Source of the DNA: JACKAN01 sp964502735 | GTDB taxonomy: Bacteria > Bdellovibrionota > Bdellovibrionia > Bdellovibrionales > UBA1609 | Assembly (NCBI GenBank): GCA_964502735.1 | Contig: CAZCYD010000002.1 | Location: 1 to 64,000, forward strand | Reading direction: 5' to 3' | Length of the DNA stretch: 64,000 bases | Shown: positions 35,513 through 45,318 of the stretch, piece by piece | How the letters are laid out: each line of letters opens with the position of its first letter | How positions within the stretch are numbered: position 1 is the first letter of the stretch | Notes under the pieces: model-generated | Told to the model about the DNA's origin: nothing | Seen by the model: only the letters and a program-made list of their open reading frames with translations | Database searches by the model: none | Position numbers and translations under genes: made by a program

Positions 35513-36451
35513 ATGAGTATTTTAGGGAGGATGAAATGGATCAAGTCTGCAGAGTGTTCTCAATTCCAATTAGCTGAGTCTGTTATGACGATGGGAAATT
35601 TTGATGGCCTACATCTGGGACATCGGGCTATCGTGGCCTATCTTGTTGAAAAGTCTAAAAAAACAGGAATTCCATCTGTCGTAATTGGTTTTGATCCTCA
35701 TCCTCGCAAAGTTTTAAATCCGCAAGATTTAAATCTTCCTCTGTTTAGTAAAAGGGACCTTGTTCGGCAGCTAACTGAGCTGAAAATTGATTACTATTTG
35801 GAAATCCCCTTTTCCTTAGATTTGGCGCAAATGTCAGCCTCTCTTTTCTTTGAGTCTTGTATTGTCAATAAAGTCCACCCCAAAGTCTTTGCTGTGGGGC
35901 ACGATTTTGCTTTTGGACGAGATAGGGGCGGAGGAACAGATTACCTCGTTTCTGCAGCAAAACGATTTGGATTTTTATTTAAAAAATTTGAAGCTATTCG
36001 GCATGGAGAAGAAATTATTTCTAGCAGTTTTATTCGTGAGCTTTTAAGGCTGGGGAATTTAAGCGAGGTTAAAAAGCTACTGGGGCGTGATTACTATATT
36101 GAGGGAAAGGTAGTTCGAGGATCTCAAAGGGGAAGACAGATTGGATTTCCTACTGCCAATATAAGTCAGCCACTACATTTTCATATGGCTCGTGGAGTTT
36201 ACAAAACTATTTTGGAGTGCGATGGGGAAGAGCACTTGGGAGTCACCAATATCGGCACTCGCCCTACAGTGGATGACTCGGAAAACATATTTGTTGAAAC
36301 CTACGTGATCGGGAAAAGTTTAGATTTTTATGAAAAGTCAATCCGTATTTATTTTAAAAAGTATCTTCGTCCTGAGATAAAGTTTTCGAGTTTACAAAAC
36401 TTAAAAGAACAAATTCAAGCTGACATAGCTCAGGTTCTGCGGACACCTTGA
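35513..36451 (+). CDS. ribF: Bifunctional riboflavin kinase/FAD synthetase
   Basis: A 312-residue enzyme that phosphorylates riboflavin to FMN and adenylates FMN to FAD. The N-terminal nucleotidyltransferase motif is MGNFDGLHLGHRAIV (~26-40) with GHDFAFGRDRGG. The C-terminal flavokinase domain carries GRQIGFPTANI and the metal-binding TNIGTRPT. Length is normal. The gene starts only 17 bases from the divergent kinase gene, so their promoters must overlap each other's coding regions. Confidence 0.95.
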   Translation: MSILGRMKWIKSAECSQFQLAESVMTMGNFDGLHLGHRAIVAYLVEKSKKTGIPSVVIGFDPHPRKVLNPQDLNLPLFSKRDLVRQLTELKIDYYLEIPFSLDLAQMSASLFFESCIVNKVHPKVFAVGHDFAFGRDRGGGTDYLVSAAKRFGFLFKKFEAIRHGEEIISSSFIRELLRLGNLSEVKKLLGRDYYIEGKVVRGSQRGRQIGFPTANISQPLHFHMARGVYKTILECDGEEHLGVTNIGTRPTVDDSENIFVETYVIGKSLDFYEKSIRIYFKKYLRPEIKFSSLQNLKEQIQADIAQVLRTP

Positions 36452-36615
36452 ATTCCACAAAATAATAGACCTTGGCCTAGTTACAAAAAATGGCACCTAG
36501 GTTAAACTTCTGTTATGACTTCATTTTTTACTGGTTTGGATGGATTGCCGCATTTCATAAGCATCGAACTATTCTTTCAATATTTAGTTGCGAAGGGGTT
36601 TTTGTGGGTGCGCGA

Positions 36616-38328
36616 ATGAAAAAGTCTATAGGTGACTTGTTGGTTCAGGAAAACATTATTTCTGCTGAACAGCTCACCCAGGCTAGGCAAATGCAATCTA
36701 GGGCCGGCAAGACAATAACCGAAGCTTTAGTGGAGAGTGGAGCTCTTGGTGAGAAGGATCTGCTTAACTTTCTTAGTCAACAGCACCATCTTCCCGCAAT
36801 CGATCTCAATCAGTTTGAAATTGATGCAACCGCTGTGAGTCTGCTGCCGAGAGGTTTTTGTGAGAAAAATTTAGTAATCCCTATTCAGAAAGCTGAGCGA
36901 AGTTTAGTGGTGGCTTTTGCTGACCCTTCAAATATCTACTTAAAAAATGACATCTCGTTAATGACGAAATGTAAGGTTGAAGTCGTCGTGGCCTCCGAGA
37001 CGATGATTAAGGCCGCTCTGAATAAATATTATGGTAGCAAGTCTGTTCTAAAGAGTTTAACATCTGAAATGGAGGATCAAGATGACGCATTTGAGGCAGA
37101 AAGCTTCAGCTTGACCTCACTAGATGCCTCTGGTGGAGCTGAGTCAGAGCCCATCATTAAGTTTGTCACAGCCCTACTTATTGAAGCTATTCAGGCTCGC
37201 GCCTCAGATATACACATTGAGCCCTATGAAAAAAAGTTTCGCATTCGTTTTAGAATAGACGGGACATTAGTTGAAAAAGCTCAACCTCCACTTGGTGCTG
37301 CGGGAGCTATTGCTACTAGAGTGAAGCTTCTTAGCAAAATGGATATTGCAGAGCGGAGGCGCCCGCAAGATGGCCGGCTAAAGGTCAGACTAAAAAGGGG
37401 GAATCCTATTGATTTCAGGGTCAGCTGTATTCCAACTTTGTACGGCGAAAAAATTGTTCTGAGAGTTCTAGATCAAACAGCCCTTCAAACAGATTTGTTT
37501 AAATTAGGTTTTGAAAAAGAAGACTTGGACGAGTTAAGACGGTGTATGGCTCTGCCTCAAGGGCTTATACTTATTACAGGCCCTACAGGATCTGGCAAGA
37601 CAACCACTATTTATTCTGCCTTATCAGAATTGAATATACCTACAAGAAATATATCTACAGCTGAAGACCCTGTAGAGTACAATATTGAAGGTATCAATCA
37701 GGTTCAAATTAATACTGATATTGGTTTTGATTTTCCCTCAGCTTTAAGATCTTTTTTGCGACAGGATCCTGAAATAATTATGGTTGGAGAAGTTCGCGAT
37801 CTTGAAACAGCTCAAATAGCTTTTAAAGCCGCATCGACGGGGCATCTTGTTGTAAGCACACTACATACTAATGACTCTACATCGACAATAACTCGTTTGG
37901 TAGATATGGGAATACCCGCCTATTTAGTTTCGGAAACAGTAACGCTTATTATTGCCCAAAGGTTATTAAAAAGAGTGTGTTCAAAGTGTGCCGTTGAATT
38001 TAATCCTGATGAGCAAACACTATTAAGTTTAGGCATTCCCGCTGAGGAGCTTCCACATTACAAGAAGCTTAAAAAGGGGTTGGGATGTGAGCGGTGCAAC
38101 CGGACTGGTTTGTTCGGTCGTGAAGCGGTATATGAGGTTTTAAAAATCACACCATCAGTAAAAGAAGCCATCATTTCTAATAAGTCTCAAAATTACATTA
38201 AAAACTTCTTGATAAAGAGAAATGAATTGAAAAGTCTTCGTCAAAAAGCTTTACTAAAATTGAGAGAGGGAGTGACAACAATTGAACAAGTTATAAATGT
38301 CACGGTTGGAGACGACACCAATGCTTAG
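36616..38328 (+). CDS. pilB: Type IV pilus assembly ATPase PilB
   Basis: A cytoplasmic extension motor of about 570 residues. The N-terminal GspE-N domain (KKSIGDLLVQENIISAEQL) is followed by the ATPase core: Walker A ITGPTGSGKTTTIYSAL, Asp box and His box RDLETAQIAFKAASTGHLVVSTLHT, and a four-Cys zinc site (CSKCAVEFNP ... CERCNRTGLFGR). I start at ATG 36616, where homology to PilB begins. In-frame ATG 36490 would add 42 residues of non-PilB sequence. It overlaps pilT by 8 bases and heads the pilBTCSR operon. Confidence 0.95.
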   Translation: MKKSIGDLLVQENIISAEQLTQARQMQSRAGKTITEALVESGALGEKDLLNFLSQQHHLPAIDLNQFEIDATAVSLLPRGFCEKNLVIPIQKAERSLVVAFADPSNIYLKNDISLMTKCKVEVVVASETMIKAALNKYYGSKSVLKSLTSEMEDQDDAFEAESFSLTSLDASGGAESEPIIKFVTALLIEAIQARASDIHIEPYEKKFRIRFRIDGTLVEKAQPPLGAAGAIATRVKLLSKMDIAERRRPQDGRLKVRLKRGNPIDFRVSCIPTLYGEKIVLRVLDQTALQTDLFKLGFEKEDLDELRRCMALPQGLILITGPTGSGKTTTIYSALSELNIPTRNISTAEDPVEYNIEGINQVQINTDIGFDFPSALRSFLRQDPEIIMVGEVRDLETAQIAFKAASTGHLVVSTLHTNDSTSTITRLVDMGIPAYLVSETVTLIIAQRLLKRVCSKCAVEFNPDEQTLLSLGIPAEELPHYKKLKKGLGCERCNRTGLFGREAVYEVLKITPSVKEAIISNKSQNYIKNFLIKRNELKSLRQKALLKLREGVTTIEQVINVTVGDDTNA

Positions 38329-39388
38329 TATGCACCAGCTTTTAAAAGCGGCTGTTAAACAAAATGCCTCCGACTTGCATATTGTTGCGGGAAGCGCCCC
38401 AGCGTTAAGAATTGAAGGGCGTATAGCAAAGGTCAAAACAGATCCTTTGACTGTAGAGGACACTCGTCGCCTCTGTTTAAGTATTATGACAGACAGTCAA
38501 AAAAGTGAATTCGAATCTAATAAAGTTATTGATTTTAGCTTTGGTATTAAAAATATGGCCCGTTTTAGGGCCAATATCTTTTATCAAAGAGGGGCGGTGT
38601 CTGGTGTTTTTCGCAAAATCAACATAGATATCCCCGACGTTCACACGTTGAATTTACCTAAGGCCATTATTTCGACAATAGATCAGCCGAATGGTCTGGT
38701 TCTTATTACGGGTCCAACAGGAAGTGGGAAATCAACCACAATTGCTGGATTAGTTGACAAATATAATAGAGAAAAAAAAGGACATATTATTACCCTTGAA
38801 GATCCCATAGAGTTTGTCCACTCCCACAAAGGGTGCATTGTCAATCAGAGGGATATTGGAACCGACGCTAAAACCTATAAGGAAGCCTTAAAGTATATCT
38901 TAAGGCAAGATCCAGACTTAGTTGTAATGGGAGAGTTAAGGAATCTAGAAACTGTAGAGGCCGCATTGACCTTGGCCGAAACTGGGCACCTTGTTATTGC
39001 CACTTTGCACACAAACTCAACAGTTGCCAGCATTAGTCGGATAGTGAGTTTGTTTCCATCGGGGCAGCAGGATCAGGTTCGAGTGCAGTTGAGTTTTGTT
39101 CTTGTTGGAATATTGGCTCAAAAGTTAATCCCTTCCTTGCAGGGAGGGCGTATTCTCGCTTGCGAATTAATGATATTAAACTCTGGGATTCGCAATTTAA
39201 TAAGAGAAGATAAGCTTCATCAGGTGTATGGCCTGATGCAGTTGGGGCAAGATCAGTCGGGCATGCAAACGTTAAATCAATGTTTGTTCAATTTAGTTAT
39301 GAGAAGAAGCATTCAAATAAAAGAGGCATTTGCAAATTCTCCAGACCCAGCGGAGCTAGATAAAATGCTGAAAAAAGCAGGAGTATAA
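38321..39388 (+). CDS. pilT: Type IV pilus retraction ATPase PilT
   Basis: A 355-residue hexameric motor that depolymerises pili and powers twitching. The opening MHQLLKAAVKQNASDLHIVAGSAP is the PilT N-terminal domain. Walker A is ITGPTGSGKSTTIAGL, the His box is LAETGHLVIATLHTNS and the C-terminal GIRNLIREDKLHQV is the AIRNLIRE retraction motif. ATG 38321 has GGAG about 9 bases upstream. An in-frame start at 38297 is less likely. It overlaps the pilB stop. Confidence 0.96.
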   Translation: MLSMHQLLKAAVKQNASDLHIVAGSAPALRIEGRIAKVKTDPLTVEDTRRLCLSIMTDSQKSEFESNKVIDFSFGIKNMARFRANIFYQRGAVSGVFRKINIDIPDVHTLNLPKAIISTIDQPNGLVLITGPTGSGKSTTIAGLVDKYNREKKGHIITLEDPIEFVHSHKGCIVNQRDIGTDAKTYKEALKYILRQDPDLVVMGELRNLETVEAALTLAETGHLVIATLHTNSTVASISRIVSLFPSGQQDQVRVQLSFVLVGILAQKLIPSLQGGRILACELMILNSGIRNLIREDKLHQVYGLMQLGQDQSGMQTLNQCLFNLVMRRSIQIKEAFANSPDPAELDKMLKKAGV

Positions 39389-39389
39389 T

Positions 39390-40616
39390 GTGGCATCTTT
39401 TCTATTTGAAGCCAAAACGATGGATGGACGAGTTATACGAGGAGAGGTTCAGGCAAGTAGTGAAGCTGAAGCTAGAGTAAAAATACGTGCGCAAAAATGT
39501 CAGCCAATAAGAATTATATCAAAAGATCAAATAGAAAAGGCTAAAGCTGCTAATGCCTCTGGTTTTTTGGGGGCGAAGGGAACGGTTACCGCAAAGGAGT
39601 TACAGGTTTTTACTCGACAGTTTTCGGTTCTAGTTAGTGCAGGTATACCTATTGTCGACAGTATCGATGCCATGATAGGCCCAGGTAAAAGTCCAGCAAT
39701 GAATGCGACTTTAAAAAAAGTCGTTGAAGACATTCAGAAGGGAAAAAGATTGGCTGATGCACTGGCTGTACATGAAAAGATTTTTGATAAGATGTATGTG
39801 AATCTTGTTAAGGCGGGAGAAGAGGGCGGTGTTCTGGATGAAGTTTTGCAGAGGCTTGCGACTTATATCGAAAAATCTGTTAAACTCCAAGGTAAAATAA
39901 AAGGGGCTATGTTTTATCCTGTTGCAGTTATTATTATTTCAATCTTGGTAATTGTTGGTATATTGACCTTCGTTGTTCCAAACTTTGTTAAAATGTTTAA
40001 AGACGCAGGTAAAGAGTTGCCTATGCTAACTCAAATGGTTGTGGATGCATCAAATTTTGTTATTCATCAATGGTATTTTGTTTTGGCAATTTTAATAGGT
40101 GTTCCATGGGCTCTCAAAGTTTATATTTCAACTCCAGAAGGGAAGATTCAATTGGACAAGATTCTAATTGAATTGCCACTTTTCGGTAGTCTTGTTCAGA
40201 AAGGATCTATAGCCAGATTTTCTAGAACATTAGCTACATTGCTGGCAGCAGGAGTTCGGATTATTGACTCCCTAGAAATAGCTGCCAGTACGGCGGGAAA
40301 TTATGTGATTGAAAAAAACTTGCTTACGGCAAAAGAGTCTATAAGTCGTGGTAAGTCGATAATTGAGCCTCTAAAAAAATCTAAGCATATACCGCACATG
40401 GTGACGCAAATGATAGGGGTCGGAGAGCAAACAGGGGCCCTTGACACAATGCTAAGTAAAATTGCTGATTTTTATGAAGATGAGGTTGAGTCGGCAGCTG
40501 GAGCGTTGACAAGTTTGATTGAACCTCTGTTGATGGTTTTTCTTGGGGGTATTATTGCTGTACTTGTTGTCGCAATGTATTTGCCCATCTTTGATTTGGC
40601 AAGTGCGGTGGGTTAG
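39390..40616 (+). CDS. pilC: Type IV pilus inner-membrane platform protein PilC
   Basis: A 408-residue GspF/PilC protein with two repeated cytoplasmic helical domains (~70-195 and ~270-400) and three transmembrane helices (~175, ~220, ~380). Motifs LQVFTRQFSVLVSAGIPIVDS and IARFSRTLATLLAAGVRIIDS show the duplication. It anchors the motor ATPases to the pilus. The GTG start follows pilT by one base. PilM-Q, the pilins and the prepilin peptidase are not in this window. Confidence 0.96.
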   Translation: MASFLFEAKTMDGRVIRGEVQASSEAEARVKIRAQKCQPIRIISKDQIEKAKAANASGFLGAKGTVTAKELQVFTRQFSVLVSAGIPIVDSIDAMIGPGKSPAMNATLKKVVEDIQKGKRLADALAVHEKIFDKMYVNLVKAGEEGGVLDEVLQRLATYIEKSVKLQGKIKGAMFYPVAVIIISILVIVGILTFVVPNFVKMFKDAGKELPMLTQMVVDASNFVIHQWYFVLAILIGVPWALKVYISTPEGKIQLDKILIELPLFGSLVQKGSIARFSRTLATLLAAGVRIIDSLEIAASTAGNYVIEKNLLTAKESISRGKSIIEPLKKSKHIPHMVTQMIGVGEQTGALDTMLSKIADFYEDEVESAAGALTSLIEPLLMVFLGGIIAVLVVAMYLPIFDLASAVG

Positions 40617-42308
40617 ATGAATATACAGGATGTTTACATGACAAAAAATTATGGTGTGTCCGTTCCAACAGACAGTCACTACGTGCTGCCCTCAGATAAG
40701 ATTATTAGAGTTGCAAGGCTGGGTTATCTTCTTGTGATTTTAATATTTGTTTTACTTTTACAAACCTCACAGTCGACATTCATTAATTTAGATTTACTCC
40801 TGCCAATATACGCTTTACTTACGGTTTCGTTTTTCATCAACTCTGTCTACTTGGTGTTTGCAGAAAAATTGAGCTCCATTCCCCAGTGGGATGGTCTGAT
40901 GTTTGGTATAGATGCCATTTTTATTGCTATTATGAACTATTTGGCTAGTGGAAACTATACAGTATTTTTGATCTTATTCTTACTGAATATAATCCTATGT
41001 GGGCTTAAATATAAAGCCTTTGGAGCCTTGATTTTAGCCATGTGGACCTCGGTATTATTTAGTTTATTTTTAATTTTTGGCCCCCAGGTTGAAGGCTCTC
41101 CTCTTTATGTTGGCCTGTTGTTAAATAATTTTTCCTTTTTTTCAGTTGCCTACCTTGGCGGATTTTTAAGTCATCACTTTGACAGCCTGAATTTCGAAGT
41201 GGCCTCGAAGTCTCGCGATGTTGAAAGTTTGCAGAAATTGAATGAATTAATTGTTTCAAATATTGCGAGTGGTCTGCTCTATGTTGATAGCAACATGAGA
41301 ATCAATTGGAGTAATTTAAACGCTGAAAGAATATTAGAGACGAGTCTGGAGGGGAAGCTTTTAAAAGAAGTGTTTTTTCATGACTACTACAAGTTCCAGC
41401 CTCTTGTTGGCGAGGTTATAAAAGGGGTATCGAAAAGATTTGAACTTAAAGTTGGAACTGTGAAGAGTCAGAAGATTCTTGAACTTCAAATTTCTAGAGT
41501 TAGGGGTGACAGGGCTCAGATATCTGCTCAGTATGACTTTGTTATTTTAATTCAAGATTTGACTCAAATTAAGAGCTTGGAACAAAAGCTTAGGCAACAA
41601 GAAAAGTTAGCAGCAGTAGGTCAGCTTGCTGCGGGAATTGCCCACGAAATTAGAAACCCTCTGGCTAGCATAAGTGGATCGATTCAGTTGATGTCTGATT
41701 CAAATGAAGAGTTAACCTTAGAGAATAAAAAATTGATGAATATTACTTTAAAGGAGATCGATAGATTAAATGGATTAATTTCAGAGTTTCTGGAATATGT
41801 GAAGCCCGAAATATTAACTGATGAAATTGTTGATATAAGTCAAGTTTTAAAGGAAGTACTGTCTGTTGTAGCCTTAGACAAAAGTTTGAATAAAAATATT
41901 AAGCAAGACGTGAGTTTTAATAGTCAAAAATCTATTCAAGGTAATCGTGATAAGCTCAAACAAGCATTTCTAAATATTATTATTAATGCGTATCAAGCTA
42001 TGCCAGATTTAGATTTTGGTTCTGTAAAAGTGAGGACATGGGACAAGTCGGACTCCGTAATTGTAACTATTGAGGATCAAGGAGTAGGTATTTTGCCCGA
42101 CAATATAGAAAGAATATTTGAGCCCTTTCATACAACTAAAACTAAGGGTACAGGCCTTGGCTTGGCGATTTCTCATAAAATCTTGGAGAGCCATGGTGCG
42201 GCTATTCAAGTTGAGAGCGTTTTAAATAAGGGAACTGTATTTACTATAGAATTTTCATGTTCCTCAAATCCGATCGGTGAAGAGATGAAAATTAAGAAAG
42301 AAGCATAA
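40617..42308 (+). CDS. pilS: Sensor histidine kinase PilS
   Basis: A 563-residue membrane kinase with about six N-terminal transmembrane helices (~35-200), a PAS-like domain (~215-325), HisKA with phospho-His in GIAHEIRNPLASISGSI (~342) and an HATPase domain (DQGVGILPDN, GTGLGLAISHKILESHG). In pseudomonads PilS senses pilin in the membrane. The ATG directly abuts the pilC stop, so it is in the pil operon, and pilR follows 14 bases later. Confidence 0.92.
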   Translation: MNIQDVYMTKNYGVSVPTDSHYVLPSDKIIRVARLGYLLVILIFVLLLQTSQSTFINLDLLLPIYALLTVSFFINSVYLVFAEKLSSIPQWDGLMFGIDAIFIAIMNYLASGNYTVFLILFLLNIILCGLKYKAFGALILAMWTSVLFSLFLIFGPQVEGSPLYVGLLLNNFSFFSVAYLGGFLSHHFDSLNFEVASKSRDVESLQKLNELIVSNIASGLLYVDSNMRINWSNLNAERILETSLEGKLLKEVFFHDYYKFQPLVGEVIKGVSKRFELKVGTVKSQKILELQISRVRGDRAQISAQYDFVILIQDLTQIKSLEQKLRQQEKLAAVGQLAAGIAHEIRNPLASISGSIQLMSDSNEELTLENKKLMNITLKEIDRLNGLISEFLEYVKPEILTDEIVDISQVLKEVLSVVALDKSLNKNIKQDVSFNSQKSIQGNRDKLKQAFLNIIINAYQAMPDLDFGSVKVRTWDKSDSVIVTIEDQGVGILPDNIERIFEPFHTTKTKGTGLGLAISHKILESHGAAIQVESVLNKGTVFTIEFSCSSNPIGEEMKIKKEA

Positions 42309-42322
42309 AGGAGTAACACTTA

Positions 42323-43726
42323 ATGAAATCAAGAATACTAGTCGTTGATGATGAAGAGTCCATACGGGAGTTCTTAGAAATCATGCTGAAAAAGGAGGGG
42401 TACGATCCCACCTGTGTGGAAGATGGTCAGAAGGCGATTGAGATGTTTAAAAAGAAATCTTTTGACATGATCATTTCAGATATGCAGATGCCAAACATGA
42501 CTGGAATCGAGCTGTTGAGAAAAATTCGAGAACAAGACTCCGATGTTTTATTTATGATGATTACAGCTTTTGGAACGACCGAAACAGCTGTGGAGGCAAT
42601 GAAGCTGGGGGCTTATGATTACATTACAAAGCCCTTTAAGATTGATGAAGTTAGAATCAATATTGCAAATGCATTAAGAAGTCGAAACCTTGAGTTTGAG
42701 AATAGAACTCTGAAAAAAGAGTTAAAAGTAGAGTACAGCTTTCAAAGCTTAATAGGGAATTCCGAATCTATGCACAGAATTTTTGATATGATCAAAAGAG
42801 TGTCGCAGACACCAACAAATATTCTTATTACCGGAGAGAGTGGAACGGGTAAGGAAATGATTGCCAAAGCTATTCATTACAATGGCCCTCTAAAAGATAA
42901 GCCCTTTGTTCCAATTAACTGCGGTGCTATACCTGAATCTCTTATGGAGTCTGAGATGTTTGGACACAAGAAAGGTTCCTTTACAGGTGCCGTGGCTGAT
43001 AAAGTTGGTATGTTTGAAGTCGCTGATGGGGGAACTCTATTTTTAGATGAAATTGGGGAGCTTCCTGTTTCTATTCAAGTCAAACTTTTGAGAGCGATTC
43101 AAGAGAGAGTTATTCGTAAAGTTGGCGGAATTGATGATACGGAGGTTAATGTTCGTATTATTGCGGCAACTAACCGTGACTTGCAGGAAATGGTTAAGGA
43201 AGAGAGTTTCCGTCAAGATTTGTATTACCGTTTGAATGTTATTAATATTCACTCTCCGCCATTGAGAGAGCGTAGAGAGGACATACCTCTGTTAGCCAAC
43301 CACTTCTTAAAAAAATATAACGAAAGGTTGGGTAAGAATATAGGCGCAATAAGCCATGAGGCTTCTGAGCAGTTGCAAAAATACTCATACCCAGGAAACG
43401 TGAGAGAGTTGGAGAATATAATAGAAAGAACTGTGGCGTTAGAGGGGGGAGGAATTATTCTACCTGAAAGTTTACCCCCCATGGTAAACACACCTTCTGG
43501 TCGCAAACTGGCATCTTCAAGTGAAATTGAAATCACGGACGAAGGTATTGATTTGGAAAAAGTTATTGGTCAGATTGAAAAGGAGCTATTGGTCAAAGCT
43601 ATTCATGCCGCTGATGGTGTTAAGAAGAGAGCTGCAAAGCTATTAAATATCTCTTTTCGATCTATGCGCTATCGGGTAGAGAAGTATTCCTTAGGAACCT
43701 TTTCTGAAGATGAGCTTGACGATTAG
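42323..43726 (+). CDS. pilR: Sigma-54-dependent response regulator PilR
   Basis: A 467-residue NtrC-family activator: receiver domain (phospho-Asp in MIISDMQMPNMTG), AAA+ domain (Walker A ITGESGTGKEMIAKAIH, sigma-54 contact loop in the variant form GSFTGA, FLDEIGELPVSIQ) and Fis-type HTH (VKKRAAKLLNISFRSMRYRVEKY). It normally drives pilA from an RpoN promoter. No pilin gene is seen nearby, so its targets lie elsewhere or include the sigma-54 candidates at 27703 and 53468. Confidence 0.93.
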   Translation: MKSRILVVDDEESIREFLEIMLKKEGYDPTCVEDGQKAIEMFKKKSFDMIISDMQMPNMTGIELLRKIREQDSDVLFMMITAFGTTETAVEAMKLGAYDYITKPFKIDEVRINIANALRSRNLEFENRTLKKELKVEYSFQSLIGNSESMHRIFDMIKRVSQTPTNILITGESGTGKEMIAKAIHYNGPLKDKPFVPINCGAIPESLMESEMFGHKKGSFTGAVADKVGMFEVADGGTLFLDEIGELPVSIQVKLLRAIQERVIRKVGGIDDTEVNVRIIAATNRDLQEMVKEESFRQDLYYRLNVINIHSPPLRERREDIPLLANHFLKKYNERLGKNIGAISHEASEQLQKYSYPGNVRELENIIERTVALEGGGIILPESLPPMVNTPSGRKLASSSEIEITDEGIDLEKVIGQIEKELLVKAIHAADGVKKRAAKLLNISFRSMRYRVEKYSLGTFSEDELDD

Positions 43727-43752
43727 AGCTGGAGAAGCGTCATCTCAGGACA

Positions 43753-44025
43753 TTAGAGTAGTTTTTTTTGTTCTCGAACGATTTTCCGATATTGATCTAG
43801 GTTGAAGTGGCCATATATAGTTTTGCGCAACATGGTGACAACTTCTAGCTCGATGTCCTCTCTTAAATCAAACTCGTGCTCAGAGCTCATAAAGCCTTTT
43901 CCGCGAAGTTCACAAATGTAGCTTTCTACAACATGAGTAATAAATTCAGAATGGCTTTCTTTTTCAATATCAAGGTGGAGCAAGTGCATGTGAAAGTGGT
44001 AGTATAGTGAGTCGTTGAACTTCAT
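43753..44025 (-). CDS. Hypothetical small protein between pilR and the NFACT gene
   Basis: About 90 residues, acidic and helical (SEFITHVVESYICELRGKGF, DIELEVVTMLRKTIYGHFN), with a His-rich start. No family is recognised. No competing gene lies on the other strand and its composition looks coding, so it is probably real. The ATG at 44025 is chosen. An in-frame TTG at 44049 exists, and neither has a clear ribosome binding site. It converges on pilR. Confidence 0.55.
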   Translation of the reverse strand: MKFNDSLYYHFHMHLLHLDIEKESHSEFITHVVESYICELRGKGFMSSEHEFDLREDIELEVVTMLRKTIYGHFNLDQYRKIVREQKKLL

Positions 44026-44079
44026 AATATAGAGTTCGGCTATAATCAAAAAATCATTATATGTTTAGGTCTAATTTTC

Positions 44080-45315
44080 ATGAAATATTTAAATTCCGAG
44101 GAAGTAAAGTTGCTAGTGTCCAGACTGAAGTCTCTGTTGGGTGGGCGATTATTATCTGTGCGGCTGGATAGTCCCATAATGGTACTAGAATTTCTCGCTG
44201 AAGACAGGCCTCAGTTTCTCTTTTTCGATATGACGGCGGGTTGTCCGGTTGCTATTCTCTTTGAGGAGAAAGCACCATTTAAGGTTAAAAATAACGCAAA
44301 ACCCATCTCACTTTTTTTAAAGGCTCATTTTGTAAACAAGAAGCTTGTAAGTGTGAATATGACTTTAGAGAAGGGACGTATCATATACCTTCAGTTTGAA
44401 GAGAGTTGTTCGCTTGAAGTGAGGCTGTTTCCGCATGGTCAAAATATTATTGCCATTGCCGATAAAAAATCCATTGCGTTGCATAAACCTAAGCCTATTA
44501 TAGAAAACGGAAGGGTTGAAACTTTAGTGTCCTATAAAGTCAGAAGTTTGGAGGAAATAAAAAAAGAATGGCTAGAGGTTCTGCACAGTAAAAATTTAAA
44601 AAATAAAAATCTTAATAAAAACGTGAGTCGAGATAAATCTGAGTTTGTTGTTGAGAAATTATTGTCGGAAATAGAAAAAAATCAGAAGGCCATAAGTGAA
44701 ATTCAAAATCAAATCAAGAATTTAGATTTGGCTCCACTAACTAGTCCTGATGAGGCTAGTCCTGATGAGCGCACAGGGGCATCCAGGGGAGAGTTACATG
44801 AAAGAATTAAGAAATTAAAGCAAAAAATTGAGAGATTAATAGATAGAAAAAAACAGGTCGAGCTACAGGCTCAGATAGTGGGATCAGTCTCCAAAAGTTT
44901 GCCCTCCCCCAATAAGCTCACTCATATAAAGAAAAAGAAGATCGAAAGAAATATAAAAGCTAAGCGTTGGGAACTCCCCTCTGGCGCTATGGCAGTTGTA
45001 GGAAGAAGCGCGAGAGAAAACATAGAGCTTTTAAGAAGAGCCAAGCCTTGGGACCTGTGGCTGCATTTAAAAGACTATCCTGGAGCTTATGGCTTTATTT
45101 ATAGAAATCGCAATCAAGCCATTGGCAGTGAAGAGTTGAAAAATGTGGCTTTATGGGTTGTCAAAATGAGCTTAAAGAACAGGGTAAAAGCGATGACTAG
45201 AGAAAAGGTAGATCTGGTAGTTACGGAGTGTCGATTTTTGCAACTTATAAAGGGAGATAATCTTGGAAGAGTACAATATAAAAATTCAAAAACATTGAGG
45301 GTACAGTTGCCCTAA
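44080..45315 (+). CDS. NFACT-family (RqcH-like) protein, short form
   Basis: A 411-residue NFACT protein. It shows an NFACT-N-like region (~1-130), a long coiled-coil centre (~195-275, Lys/Glu-rich) and a C-terminal NFACT-R domain (~300-400, RWELPSGAMAVVGRSARENIELL ... PWDLWLHLKDYPGAYGFI). RqcH in Bacillus adds alanine tails on stalled 50S subunits. The protein here is clearly shorter than the ~570-residue RqcH and appears to lack much of the helix-hairpin-helix part, so tailing is not assured. It has its own leader upstream of the Gld-type operon. Confidence 0.8.
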   Translation: MKYLNSEEVKLLVSRLKSLLGGRLLSVRLDSPIMVLEFLAEDRPQFLFFDMTAGCPVAILFEEKAPFKVKNNAKPISLFLKAHFVNKKLVSVNMTLEKGRIIYLQFEESCSLEVRLFPHGQNIIAIADKKSIALHKPKPIIENGRVETLVSYKVRSLEEIKKEWLEVLHSKNLKNKNLNKNVSRDKSEFVVEKLLSEIEKNQKAISEIQNQIKNLDLAPLTSPDEASPDERTGASRGELHERIKKLKQKIERLIDRKKQVELQAQIVGSVSKSLPSPNKLTHIKKKKIERNIKAKRWELPSGAMAVVGRSARENIELLRRAKPWDLWLHLKDYPGAYGFIYRNRNQAIGSEELKNVALWVVKMSLKNRVKAMTREKVDLVVTECRFLQLIKGDNLGRVQYKNSKTLRVQLP

Positions 45316-45318
45316 AGC

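Noticed and set aside
36488..36503. TGGCAC upstream of pilB as a sigma-54 promoter
   Set aside because: The -12 half reads TTAA instead of TTGC, so the essential GC is missing.
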